A stretch of 64,000 nucleotides of DNA, taken from JAAUTT01 sp963846585 (GTDB lineage: Bacteria > Bacteroidota > Bacteroidia > Bacteroidales > JAAUTT01). Of the stretch, positions 54,940 through 62,638 are shown one piece after another. The notes beneath the pieces were generated by a model. The model did not search any database. It saw nothing but the letters and a program-made list of their open reading frames with translations, and had not been told where the DNA came from. The number at the start of each line of letters is the position of its first letter. Within the stretch, counting starts at the first letter, position 1. The DNA is taken from positions 186,001-250,000 of the forward strand of contig CAWJWO010000015.1 in assembly GCA_963846585.1 (NCBI GenBank). Reading direction: 5' to 3'. The position numbers and the translations under genes are program-made.

Positions 54940-56190
54940 ATGGTATTACTGATCATTATTTTAATAATTCTTATCCTTGACATTTATACGTTTAAAGGAA
55001 TAAGGGTATTATTATCAAAATCAACGAATAAATGGCTTAAACATTTGATATTTTATTCCTTTTGGGCCGTTACAGTATTCATGATACTTTTATTGCTTGC
55101 AGGTTACTTTTTACGCTCTTCAACACGTAATGGAAGTATTTTTATAGCATATTTTTACTTTTTCGGTGCGTTTCTAATTATATATATTCCTAAAATTGTG
55201 TTTATTCCCTTTCATTTAATTGAAGATGTATTGTTTGGCTTTAAATGGATATATAAAAAAATTGTTTTTAAAAGTAATACTAAATCACACGGAGGCACTC
55301 AGGTTACAAGGTCGAAATTTCTCTCGCAGGTTGGACTTTTAGTGGCAGCAGTTCCTTTTGCAGCACTTATAGGAGGAATAGTTAAAGGCAGGTTTAATTT
55401 TAAAGTTGAACATTTGAAACTCCATTTTCCTGATTTGCCAAAATCCTTCATCGGACTTAAAATAGTTCAGATTTCTGATTTACACATAGGGAGTTTTAAA
55501 GGTTTGGAGCATCAGGTAGAAGAAGCAATTTCAATTGTTAATGCCCAGGAAGCCGATTATTTATTATTTACAGGGGATCTGGTCAACACTTTTTACGAAG
55601 AGCTGGAAGGTGGATGGCTGGAAATACTTTCGAAACTGAAAGCTAAACTGGGTAAGTATTCCATCCTTGGGAACCATGATTATGGGCGCTATTATGACTG
55701 GGCTTCGGAAAAAGACAGACTTGACAATTTTCATAAAATAATTAATGCCCAATCAAAAATTGGTTTTCAGCTGCTTAAAAACGAATCAGTAAAAATTTGT
55801 CGTGGTGACGATGCAATTGCTCTTATAGGGGTTGAAAATTGGGGCCATCGTCCTTTCCCACAACTTGCCGATTATGATAAAGCTTCTAAAAATGTGACTG
55901 ATATCCCCTTTAAAATTCTTATGTCACACGACCCTACCCACTGGGATGCTAAAATCCTTGGCAAAACGGATGTCAGGCTTACCCTGTCAGGACATACTCA
56001 CGGGATGCAGTTCGGCGTTAAACTTGGCAACCGAAGATACAGCCCCATAAGTTTAAGATATCCGCGATGGGGAGGGCTTTACAGGGAAGGCCGGCAATAC
56101 CTTTATGTCAACCGCGGTTTGGGATTCATCGGTTATCCGGGCAGGGTTGGAATGCCGCCGGAAATAACTGTAATAGAGTTTAGTGCATAG
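54940..56190 (+). CDS. Membrane-anchored metallophosphoesterase
   Basis: The 416-residue protein has several N-terminal membrane helices (about 1-20, 40-62, 70-95 and a TAT-like hydrophobic helix near 130-145) and a calcineurin-type domain: KIVQISDLHIGSFKG, FTGDLVNTF, LGNHDYGRYYDW, MSHDPTHWDAK and LSGHTHGMQFG give all metal ligands. YkuE/YaeI-like relatives act on lipid or nucleotide phosphates outside the cytoplasm. The stop codon TAG is supplied by a GTGCATA tandem array that follows. Confidence 0.88.
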   Translation: MVLLIIILIILILDIYTFKGIRVLLSKSTNKWLKHLIFYSFWAVTVFMILLLLAGYFLRSSTRNGSIFIAYFYFFGAFLIIYIPKIVFIPFHLIEDVLFGFKWIYKKIVFKSNTKSHGGTQVTRSKFLSQVGLLVAAVPFAALIGGIVKGRFNFKVEHLKLHFPDLPKSFIGLKIVQISDLHIGSFKGLEHQVEEAISIVNAQEADYLLFTGDLVNTFYEELEGGWLEILSKLKAKLGKYSILGNHDYGRYYDWASEKDRLDNFHKIINAQSKIGFQLLKNESVKICRGDDAIALIGVENWGHRPFPQLADYDKASKNVTDIPFKILMSHDPTHWDAKILGKTDVRLTLSGHTHGMQFGVKLGNRRYSPISLRYPRWGGLYREGRQYLYVNRGLGFIGYPGRVGMPPEITVIEFSA

Positions 56191-56345
56191 TGCATAGTGC
56201 ATGGTGCTTAGTGCTTAGAAGCAAATTTCCAATATTTTGCATTTGTAAGTCTAAAGTATTTGTAGTTTTTCTTTTTCCCCTTTTTCTTTATTCTTTTATC
56301 CTTTATCTTTAATCTTTTTACTTTTATCTTTTGACTTTCTTCTTA
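56178..56345. repeat. GTGCATA/GTGCTTA heptamers and CTTTTAT-rich array before mnmE
   Basis: Five 7-mers GTGCATA, GTGCATG or GTGCTTA at 56182-56217, overlapping the end of the metallophosphoesterase gene. Then a pyrimidine-rich TCTTTTATC/TTTATCTTT array at 56262-56343 runs to within a few bases of the mnmE start. Confidence 0.8.
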
Positions 56346-56346
56346 C

Positions 56347-57735
56347 ATGTTTGACGATTCTACCATCTGCGCTATTTCTACAGCACCCGGAAATGCCGCT
56401 ATTGCCGTGATTAGGCTTTCAGGACCTGATGCCATTACTATTACAGATACTATATTCAGATCGCCAAAGGAAGAATTTAAACTGGCTGACCTGAAAACTC
56501 ATACTATACAGTTTGGAAGAATTGAATATCAGAATGAAATCATTGACGAAGTCCTGGTCTCAATTTTTAAAAATCCTCATTCGTATACCGGCGAAGATTT
56601 GGTTGAACTGTCATGTCACGGATCGCCTTATATCCAGCAACAGGTTCTTAAAATTCTTATTTTAAAAGGAGCAAGGATTGCAACACCCGGAGAATATACG
56701 ATGAGGGCCTTTTTGAATGGAAAAATTGATTTGTCGCAGGCTGAAGCCGTGGCAGACCTTATTTCATCCGAATCGCATGCAGCTCATCAAATGGCTATAA
56801 CGCAGATGCGCGGGGGATTCTCAAAGCAAATTGCAGGACTCCGTAAACAATTGCTGGATATTAGTTCACTCATTGAGCTTGAACTCGACTTCAGCGAGGA
56901 AGATGTTGAATTTGCCAACAGAAAAGACCTGGTAAAAATTATAGACGGTATAATTCTTCTGTTGGATAATCTTATTAATTCCTTTGATTATGGCAATGTC
57001 ATTAAAAATGGCGTCCCCGTTGCTATTGTAGGTAAGCCAAATGTTGGAAAATCGACATTACTGAACACTCTTTTAAATGACGATAAGGCAATAGTATCGG
57101 AAATCGCCGGGACAACCCGCGACGCTGTAGAAGATCAAATACAATTGGACGGTATTCGCTTCCGGTTTATTGATACTGCCGGAATACGGGAAACTACAGA
57201 TATTATTGAATCGCTGGGAATTGACCGTACTTTTGCTAAAATAAACCAGGCACGGATCATTTTATTGATTACTGAAGACAGCCTGACACCAGTTGAAATT
57301 GGCAAACAAATAACCGATATAAACCCTTCGCAGGATCAAAAGCTAATTATAATAGTAAATAAAATCGACCTTGCCGGTGAAAAGGAAGTGCGCAGTAAAT
57401 TTGGCGGCGACAAGGGTTTCGCCCCCTATCCTACCCTGTATTTATCGGCAAAGAAGAAAATCCATACTAATGAACTTATTAATATGTTAGTGGAATCAGT
57501 TAATACAAACCAGGAATCAGATGTCATTATTTCCAATGTACGTCATTTTGCTGCCCTAAAGCATTCAAGGGAAGCTGCCTCAAGGGTAACGGAAGGATTA
57601 AGAAATGGCATCGCAACAGATTTAATATCTATTGACATCCGCACCATTCTGCATTATTTAGGGGAAATTACAGGCGATATAACAAATGATGAAATTTTAG
57701 GGAATATTTTCAGTAAGTTTTGTATTGGGAAATAA
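56347..57735 (+). CDS. mnmE: tRNA modification GTPase MnmE
   Basis: With MnmG, installs the carboxymethylaminomethyl group on wobble uridine. The 462-residue protein has the N-terminal tetrahydrofolate-binding domain (DDSTICAISTAPGNAAIAVI, YTGEDLVELSCHG), the helical domain, an inserted G domain (GKPNVGKSTLLNTL, DTAGIRET, NKIDL) and the invariant C-terminal FSKFCIGK with its catalytic-site cysteine. The start is immediately after a CTTTTAT repeat array. Confidence 0.96.
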   Translation: MFDDSTICAISTAPGNAAIAVIRLSGPDAITITDTIFRSPKEEFKLADLKTHTIQFGRIEYQNEIIDEVLVSIFKNPHSYTGEDLVELSCHGSPYIQQQVLKILILKGARIATPGEYTMRAFLNGKIDLSQAEAVADLISSESHAAHQMAITQMRGGFSKQIAGLRKQLLDISSLIELELDFSEEDVEFANRKDLVKIIDGIILLLDNLINSFDYGNVIKNGVPVAIVGKPNVGKSTLLNTLLNDDKAIVSEIAGTTRDAVEDQIQLDGIRFRFIDTAGIRETTDIIESLGIDRTFAKINQARIILLITEDSLTPVEIGKQITDINPSQDQKLIIIVNKIDLAGEKEVRSKFGGDKGFAPYPTLYLSAKKKIHTNELINMLVESVNTNQESDVIISNVRHFAALKHSREAASRVTEGLRNGIATDLISIDIRTILHYLGEITGDITNDEILGNIFSKFCIGK

Positions 57736-57798
57736 ATTTTCAATTTATTTACAATATTTCTGTAAATCAAATGTGTGAATATTTATTACTAGATTTAT

Positions 57799-57839
57799 AA
57801 ACCTACGCACTTATTTATTTCCTTGTCCCTTTTTTGCAG
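57799..57839 (+). repeat. 41-bp direct repeat, left copy
   Basis: Identical over 41 bp to 63722-63762. The copy contains the left arm of a 12-bp perfect hairpin (GTCCCTTTTTTG at 57825-57836 with CAAAAAAGGGAC at 57845-57856). The right arm is absent at the other copy. Confidence 0.92.
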
Positions 57840-58095
57840 TCGATCAAAAAAGGGACGAAAAAAATCTATAGCAGGCCGAACTCGTTCCGGCTCCTTTGTC
57901 GCCTTCAGTTGGACGGCGCCCAGTCAAATAAGGCATTGTATTTAATGCTTCGCATCCATTTATTATAAAGCTTTGTAAATATTAAAATTAATTCAGGGAT
58001 AAGCCGGTTAAATATAGAATTCCTTTGGCATTAAAATATATTTTTGTACCTAATTTGTACCTCTTTCAAATTAAATGATTGATAATTAATAATAA

Positions 58096-58446
58096 TTATA
58101 TTTTGTATTGGTGTCCATAAAAAGTAATAATTGGAAAGAAAATTGAAAAATAGTTTTTGTAGGCACGATATTGATTCTCTTTTCCTGTCTTATGCTTAAT
58201 AATGAAGCCTTCAAGAGTCGAGAGGTCAAGTTTATTACCTTCTTTAAGATATTCTAAAACCTCTTTTCTTAAGTCCACAATAACGCCAGAACGAGAAGCG
58301 TAATAATCTGAAGCTTTTTGTAGTTCGTCTTGTGGGACCGAATTTAATTTTGTTACTAAAGCATTATTGTCGGCATAAAAAGTTGCTATTTCGGTTGAAA
58401 TTTCACAAACTTCTTTAATTCCTTTTTTAATATCTTGTTCTGTCAT
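58096..58446 (-). CDS. Hypothetical protein, last cassette
   Basis: The 116-residue protein is mostly helical and charged (starting TEQDIKKGIKEVCEISTEIA, then SRSGVIVDLRKEVLEYLKEG), with an aromatic C-terminus (YFSIFFPIITFYGHQYK). I do not recognise a family. Its start lies 46 bp after the recombination point of attC1, so it is the most distal cassette. Its own attC is not recognisable. Confidence 0.65.
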   Translation of the reverse strand: MTEQDIKKGIKEVCEISTEIATFYADNNALVTKLNSVPQDELQKASDYYASRSGVIVDLRKEVLEYLKEGNKLDLSTLEGFIIKHKTGKENQYRAYKNYFSIFFPIITFYGHQYKI

Positions 58447-58491
58447 ATTTTCGATTTATTTTCTGTCGGTTTCGGGGATATAGCAGCTTGC

Positions 58492-58621
58492 GCCTAACGT
58501 TGGCATACAAGTAGTGGCGTCGATCAGAGAGAGTCATTATTAACCGAAGTAGAAATTACAATAGAAGTACTGCCAATGGTAACCCACAAACCCCGCCATT
58601 ACTTATATGCTGTGTTATAGC
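58492..58621 (-). repeat. attC-like recombination site 1
   Basis: 130 bp. In gene direction it opens with GCTATAAC and closes with GTTAGGC, an exact fit to the integron R' consensus GTTRRRY. Inner arms GCATATAAGTAATGGCG and CGCCACTACTTGTATGC pair over 17 bp with two mismatches. The stop codon of vapC is inside the opening core. Confidence 0.8.
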
Positions 58622-59028
58622 GCGTACATTTTCCAATTTTCAATTTTAAGTCCTGAGATCCGCCCAAAATGATTCTCATTGTTGGTTACTAAATTCATTT
58701 CATTTTCTATAGCAATACCTGCAATTAATAAATCAATATCGTCTATCAACTCCCCACTATTTCTCAGTTTTGAATAAATCTCGGATGAAATTTTACATGA
58801 TTCTTCAGTCAGGGCAATTACAATATTATCGGTAACAAAATCATTGAATATCTCCAATTGTTTATGTGCATTTTTATACAGTAAACCGCTCATTATCTCG
58901 TAGTAAGTTATCAAACTAATCTCAATGATATCGTATTCTATCAGATATTTTTTAAAATTTTGTACCACAAGGGGGTCACCCTTGAAATAATATGAAAGGA
59001 TATCGGTATCAATTAATGCTCTATTCAT
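58615..59028 (-). CDS. VapC-like PIN-domain toxin
   Basis: A 137-residue PIN ribonuclease with catalytic acids Asp7 and Asp9 (ALIDTDILSYYFKGD), Glu in TYYEIMSGLL, and DDIDLLIAGIAIENEMNLVT carrying the second metal pair, ending NENHFGRISGLKIENW. VapC toxins cleave tRNA or rRNA. The antitoxin gene overlaps its start by eight bases. The TAA stop is made by the attC1 core sequence (CTATAAC), so the cassette boundary and the gene end coincide. Confidence 0.88.
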   Translation of the reverse strand: MNRALIDTDILSYYFKGDPLVVQNFKKYLIEYDIIEISLITYYEIMSGLLYKNAHKQLEIFNDFVTDNIVIALTEESCKISSEIYSKLRNSGELIDDIDLLIAGIAIENEMNLVTNNENHFGRISGLKIENWKMYAL

Positions 59029-59257
59029 CGAATCTACGAGAGTTTTTATTCCGATTTAAAATCAAATTATCGGTAAGTTCATTAAATGCAGACTCGTCAA
59101 TATTATTCCAACTACCTGCATATGAGATTACCTTGGATGTCTTTTCAGTAGTCTGTTCCAATTTGCTCAAATATTCATTCAAATCATTTAGCTTATTAGA
59201 AGGAATCCTACGAATTTTGCGTAAAATCTGCTGTCTTATTTGAGTGTCTACTATCAT
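59021..59257 (-). CDS. VapB-like antitoxin
   Basis: The 78-residue protein starts at ATG 59257 (IVDTQIRQQILRKIRRI), is helical and charged, and ends LTDNLILNRNKNSRRF. Position upstream of and overlapping the PIN toxin, and the length, make it the cognate antitoxin. The longer frame upstream runs through attC2 and is not coding. Confidence 0.75.
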   Translation of the reverse strand: MIVDTQIRQQILRKIRRIPSNKLNDLNEYLSKLEQTTEKTSKVISYAGSWNNIDESAFNELTDNLILNRNKNSRRFDE

Positions 59258-59330
59258 GGTATAAATTTTTTCAAATATATAAAATAATAAGGTGTCAATT
59301 AAGTGGGAATGACTGTCTTTTTTTGTATGC

Positions 59331-59465
59331 GCTATAACGTTTGGCGCTATGAGCATGTGGCGTGTTTCGGAGCGCTTCTCTATCAAACTGCACCAAAACT
59401 TGATGCGAGATTGAAAGTTAAAATACGCTACAAACCCCGCCATTGCTTATGAGCGCGTGTTAGCG
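59331..59465 (-). repeat. attC-like recombination site 2
   Basis: 135 bp, in gene direction from CGCTAAC to GTTATAGC. Arms GCGCTCATAAGCAATGGCG and CGCCACATGCTCATAGCGC pair imperfectly. The stretch ATAAGCAATGGCGGGGTTTG is nearly the same as in site 1, showing common ancestry. Confidence 0.75.
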
Positions 59466-59474
59466 GGTCGGTGT

Positions 59475-60026
59475 TTATTTATCCTTTTCTTTTATTATCC
59501 AAACATGAGTTATTAATCCAAATACAAGACTACGATAATCGTTAGGATCTTTGTACGCCTCATCTATATAATCTTTTGATTCTTGTGAATAAAAATCATT
59601 AGGATTTGGTGTTGTAATCACCGTCAGTGTACACTCAATAATTAGTTTTGATTCTTTGAAGGTCATATTTCCTGTAGAAGTCTGAATACTTGTTAATTCA
59701 ACTTCTTTCATTTTCTCGCTATCTCTCCCAGACTTGCGTCCCAAAAAAAACATTTTTTCCTTATATTCATTCGGAAAAAAAGATAGTGTATATACTTGTT
59801 CTTTTTGAATCAGTTCAAGCGTGTAACGGTCTTTTCGAAAAAGACACCACATGGTTGGTTTTTTGAAAAAAAGCCCAAAACCACCTCCACTACCTATCAT
59901 TGAATTATAGTGATCTTTATTGCCGGCAGTAATCGCATAAAAATCTTTTCCGACCAACTCAAATATGTTAAAATTGTCACATATCTCTTCTGGAGAAATT
60001 TGTTTAAATAGCTGTTCAAAATCCAT
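59475..60026 (-). CDS. Flavin reductase-like protein
   Basis: A 183-residue protein matching the flavin reductase/FMN-binding split-barrel family found in Bacteroidota and Firmicutes: FELVGKDFYAITAGNKDHYN, GSGGGFGLFFKKPTMWCLF, RKDRYTLELIQKEQVYTLSF, GRKSGRDSEKMKE and KLIIECTLTVI. It would bind FMN and reduce it with NAD(P)H or act as a redox partner. It is the last gene of a three-gene cassette, ending ten bases before attC2. Confidence 0.78.
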   Translation of the reverse strand: MDFEQLFKQISPEEICDNFNIFELVGKDFYAITAGNKDHYNSMIGSGGGFGLFFKKPTMWCLFRKDRYTLELIQKEQVYTLSFFPNEYKEKMFFLGRKSGRDSEKMKEVELTSIQTSTGNMTFKESKLIIECTLTVITTPNPNDFYSQESKDYIDEAYKDPNDYRSLVFGLITHVWIIKEKDK

Positions 60027-60029
60027 ATT

Positions 60030-60335
60030 TTAATCTTTTATACAGCGAATAGAGAAACCATGATACTTTCCGCCGTTTTTTCGTCCAATTGTTTCGCTGT
60101 CAAAAAGCAAATACCGTGTCCATGCGTCTTTATCATCAAACGCTGTGCTACTCCAAAACAGGGCATTGCTGTTTACAGCCTGTGTTATGAATCCGGTTTT
60201 ACCACGGAAGCCAGCAGGGAAAACGGTTAATCCACTTGAATTATTTGCTCCAGTATTAGGGTCTAACCAAAGTTCTGTATCTACTGCTTTCATTTTTCCA
60301 CCTGCTACATTTTCGCCGCCAAGATTATCAATCAA
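60030..60335 (-). pseudogene. FISUMP-domain C-terminal fragment
   Basis: 101 residues matching the end of the fibrobacter succinogenes major paralogous (FISUMP) domain: DNLGGENVAGGKMKAVDTE, WLDPNTGANNSSGLTVFPAG, ALFWSSTAFDDKDAWTRYL and the closing GFSIRCIKD. The upstream signal peptide and first half of the domain are missing, so this is a truncated gene. It lies between the DUF6998 and flavin reductase genes with gaps of only 11 and 3 bp. Confidence 0.75.
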
Positions 60336-60346
60336 TACTACATTAA

Positions 60347-60799
60347 TTATTTGCGTCTTTTAATTCTCGTTTTTGCGTCAACTTGCTCGTTAAGTTTAAG
60401 TAGTATACCTTTCGTAATAGTATAATAATTGTAGTTGTTATTTCTTTTACGAGTTGCCAAATATTCAACAAATGGTTTTGTTTCACCATTGTAAAGTTCT
60501 TTAATTTCTCCCTCAGCAGTAATTTCGATTGCTAGAAATCTTTCAGGATGTTTGTCTCGCGGATACCAAACTGAATTTTTCATTGTGGCTTTGATTTGAA
60601 CATTACGCTTATCATGTTCCGTTTCTGCGTCATAGTCAGGCTTTACCTTATCAAAAACTTTTAAGCAATAATGCTGTTCGGCCAATATCTCTCCAATATC
60701 TCCAACCAATCTTCCGTCAAGTGTAAATTTTTTATGAGGATAAATTTTTTGAAGTGAATTAACAATGTCAAGGAGTTCTTTAATTTTTGTTTGTATCAT
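60347..60799 (-). CDS. DUF6998 (nuclease-fold-like) protein
   Basis: The 150-residue protein contains KKFTLDGRLVGDIGEILAEQ, the acidic TEHDKRNVQIKATMKNS with a D-x(n)-QIKAT pattern reminiscent of PD-(D/E)xK nucleases, and RFLAIEITAEGEI. This fits DUF6998, whose function is not established. A nuclease or defence-related role is inference. It is the first gene of the cassette, starting about 50 bp after attC3. Confidence 0.65.
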   Translation of the reverse strand: MIQTKIKELLDIVNSLQKIYPHKKFTLDGRLVGDIGEILAEQHYCLKVFDKVKPDYDAETEHDKRNVQIKATMKNSVWYPRDKHPERFLAIEITAEGEIKELYNGETKPFVEYLATRKRNNNYNYYTITKGILLKLNEQVDAKTRIKRRK

Positions 60800-60849
60800 C
60801 TATAAAATATTTATTCAAACTTTCAAGTGTGCATGTCACCCAAGCATGC

Positions 60850-60978
60850 CGCATAACGTTGGCAATATGGCCAGAAAGGGAATGCGGAGTGGGTATCTAT
60901 CCGTTCGCAATAAACCTGATGCGGGTGACGGACTACACTAACCGATGAAACCCTTTTTGGCTATATTGCATGTTATGC
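60850..60978 (-). repeat. attC-like recombination site 3
   Basis: 129 bp, in gene direction from GCATAAC to GTTATGC. The arms GCAATATAGCCAAAAAGGG and CCCTTTCTGGCCATATTGC pair over 19 bp with two mismatches, the clearest stem of the five. Confidence 0.78.
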
Positions 60979-60996
60979 CCAGTGCTTTTATTACTT

Positions 60997-61170
60997 TCAG
61001 ACTATTATTTTATCTCGTTTCAAAGTCCTAGTCTTTGTTTCAATAAAAGGTCTCTTTGATATTAATTTTCGTTGTTTAAAGAAGTTGGAAAGCGCCTTTT
61101 CTTCTTCTTGGGTCAATGAGCCTTGACCTCCTATAAAATCAACGTCTAATTCTATCTTTTTTGTTTTCAT
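60997..61170 (-). CDS. Small protein paired with the GNAT-like gene
   Basis: A 57-residue protein (starting MKTKKIELDVDFIGGQGSL, ending LKRDKIIV), highly charged, with TQEEEKALSNFFKQRK as a predicted helix. Its ATG at 61170 lies two bases after the stop of the GNAT-like gene, and its stop is 19 bp before attC3. The size, charge and tight linkage resemble an antitoxin. I know no characterised family for it. Confidence 0.7.
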   Translation of the reverse strand: MKTKKIELDVDFIGGQGSLTQEEEKALSNFFKQRKLISKRPFIETKTRTLKRDKIIV

Positions 61171-61172
61171 AA

Positions 61173-61703
61173 TTATTTCTTTGGGAAATATCTGTCTATA
61201 AGTTTTAATGCTGCTTGTGTTTCTATAATCATCACTCGACCGCCAAAATGAAAAGCCCCGAGTGTCTTCTCGTAATGATCGATTAACAGTGTTTTTGAAA
61301 GGAAGGAAACATTACCATCATGTCCCCTCTGAAATGAAAGTTTGCAGGCAAAAGCAACCAAGTTTCCGGGAACGCCTGAATACACTTTTGTTTTACCCTT
61401 GTTATAGGGGGCACTTTCTACTAAGTGCATATAAACGTGATCCGATTTTACTTCAAGACTAATCAATCCTTGTATAACTGTTGGATTACCAATAATTGTC
61501 AGCTTATAGATATCCCTCTCAGGCTCTTTAAATTCAATTTTCCAATCAAATAACCACCCATTTTTTTTAGTTGCCACTTTCAGATCATTTTGTGATAATA
61601 CTGAAATTTCAGTCTGGAAACTATCTCCTGTGACAACATTCTCTATCGAGTTTGTTAGCTTATCAATGATGAAATCTTGCTCTATGTCTATATTTGTTTT
61701 CAC
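61173..61703 (-). CDS. GNAT-like protein, possible toxin
   Basis: The 176-residue protein has a beta-rich N-terminal half and a C-terminal part (KVYSGVPGNLVAFACKLSF, RGHDGNVSFLSKTLLIDHYE, GAFHFGGRVMIIETQAALKL) that reads like the acetyl-CoA-binding half of a GNAT acetyltransferase. It is followed two bases later by a 57-residue charged protein. Together they could be a toxin-antitoxin pair; GNAT toxins that acetylate charged tRNA are known, but this arrangement with the toxin first is my inference. Confidence 0.65.
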   Translation of the reverse strand: MKTNIDIEQDFIIDKLTNSIENVVTGDSFQTEISVLSQNDLKVATKKNGWLFDWKIEFKEPERDIYKLTIIGNPTVIQGLISLEVKSDHVYMHLVESAPYNKGKTKVYSGVPGNLVAFACKLSFQRGHDGNVSFLSKTLLIDHYEKTLGAFHFGGRVMIIETQAALKLIDRYFPKK

Positions 61704-61772
61704 TAAGCAAATTTACAAAAAATCCATTATTAGTCTTCATTTTAATTTCTTGCGATCATTTTTTAGCATTGG

Positions 61773-61903
61773 GCATAACGATTAGCGGTAAGAAACGGTG
61801 GGGATTTCGTAGCAAGATCTCTGTTGATCGGCAAAAACTTTCAAGTGAGCGATACACTTCGCATTTCGCTTAAACCCCACTGTTTTTTTATCGCTTGTTA
61901 CCG
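61773..61903 (-). repeat. attC-like recombination site 4
   Basis: 131 bp, in gene direction from GCGGTAAC to GTTATGCC. Arms built on AACAGTGGGGTTT and AAATCCCCACCGTTT pair imperfectly, and GCGGTAA/TTACCGC pair outside them. Confidence 0.72.
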
Positions 61904-61915
61904 CTATGTGCCTTT

Positions 61916-62224
61916 TTATATTTCTACGCTCATTTTTAAATGTTTCCCAAATCCTTGACGTATTATTCTCATTAATGTCGAAAGTCTTATATCCGATGCA
62001 TCATTTTCAATTCGAGATATGTATGTCTTAGTTGTCCCACACTTGATAGCGAGCTGTTCCTGGGTCATTCCCTGCTCTTTACGAAGTTCTTGAAGCATGA
62101 CGCCAATTTTGAAAGCATCGAATCCTTCTTCAAATTCTTCTCTCTCTTTAGTTCCTCTTTTGCCGTATTGTTTATCCAAATGGTCAACAAATGACGTTAA
62201 ATTATTATTTGTCTGCTTTTTCAT
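61916..62224 (-). CDS. HigA-like XRE antitoxin
   Basis: A 102-residue protein with a helix-turn-helix (MTQEQLAIKCGTTKTYISRI, about 53-72, then ENDASDIRLSTLMRI). It overlaps the toxin gene by 20 bp and follows it, the toxin-first order typical of HigBA. It should neutralise the toxin and repress the operon. Confidence 0.88.
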   Translation of the reverse strand: MKKQTNNNLTSFVDHLDKQYGKRGTKEREEFEEGFDAFKIGVMLQELRKEQGMTQEQLAIKCGTTKTYISRIENDASDIRLSTLMRIIRQGFGKHLKMSVEI

Positions 62225-62558
62225 CGAAATATTGTTTTTTAAATTTTTCAGCTAATTCAATCTCATTTTTAGGTGTCTTCTGCGATTTTTTCTGAAATCC
62301 GTTAAGCAATATTATAAGCTGACCTTTATCAAAAAAGCTAAAAACTCTGTAAATATCACTACCTACTTCAACTCTAATCTCATAAAGACCAGTTGTGCCT
62401 TCCATATGCTTGAAATACTTAACAGGAATTCGATCTACCGTTGCTATTAATTTCAAAGTCCAGTTGAATTTTCTTCGAACATCAGGCTTTAATGTTTCAA
62501 AGAAGTCCAAATAATAACTTCTATAATAATAGATGTCCCTGATAAATTTTTCAATCAT
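62205..62558 (-). CDS. HigB/RelE-like toxin (Gp49-like)
   Basis: The 117-residue protein matches the phage-derived Gp49-like HigB toxins: RRKFNWTLKLIATVDRIP, YFKHMEGTTGLYEIRVEV, IYRVFSFFDKGQLIILLNGF and QKKSQKTPKNEIELAEK. These are ribosome-dependent mRNA interferases. It starts about 80 bp after attC5. Confidence 0.9.
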   Translation of the reverse strand: MIEKFIRDIYYYRSYYLDFFETLKPDVRRKFNWTLKLIATVDRIPVKYFKHMEGTTGLYEIRVEVGSDIYRVFSFFDKGQLIILLNGFQKKSQKTPKNEIELAEKFKKQYFDEKADK

Positions 62559-62638
62559 GCTACAAAGTTAGCTAATTAGGTAACAAAATCAAAATACACT
62601 GAAATTTTCCACGGAGAATTGTCTTTTTTTGGCATTAG

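Noticed and set aside
57736..57798. Terminator directly after mnmE
   Set aside because: No GC-rich stem with a T tract is present. The hairpin at 57825-57856 is further away and contains its T run inside the stem.
59258..59443. N-terminal extension of the VapB-like antitoxin
   Set aside because: The frame runs through the attC2 palindrome and gives no plausible protein.
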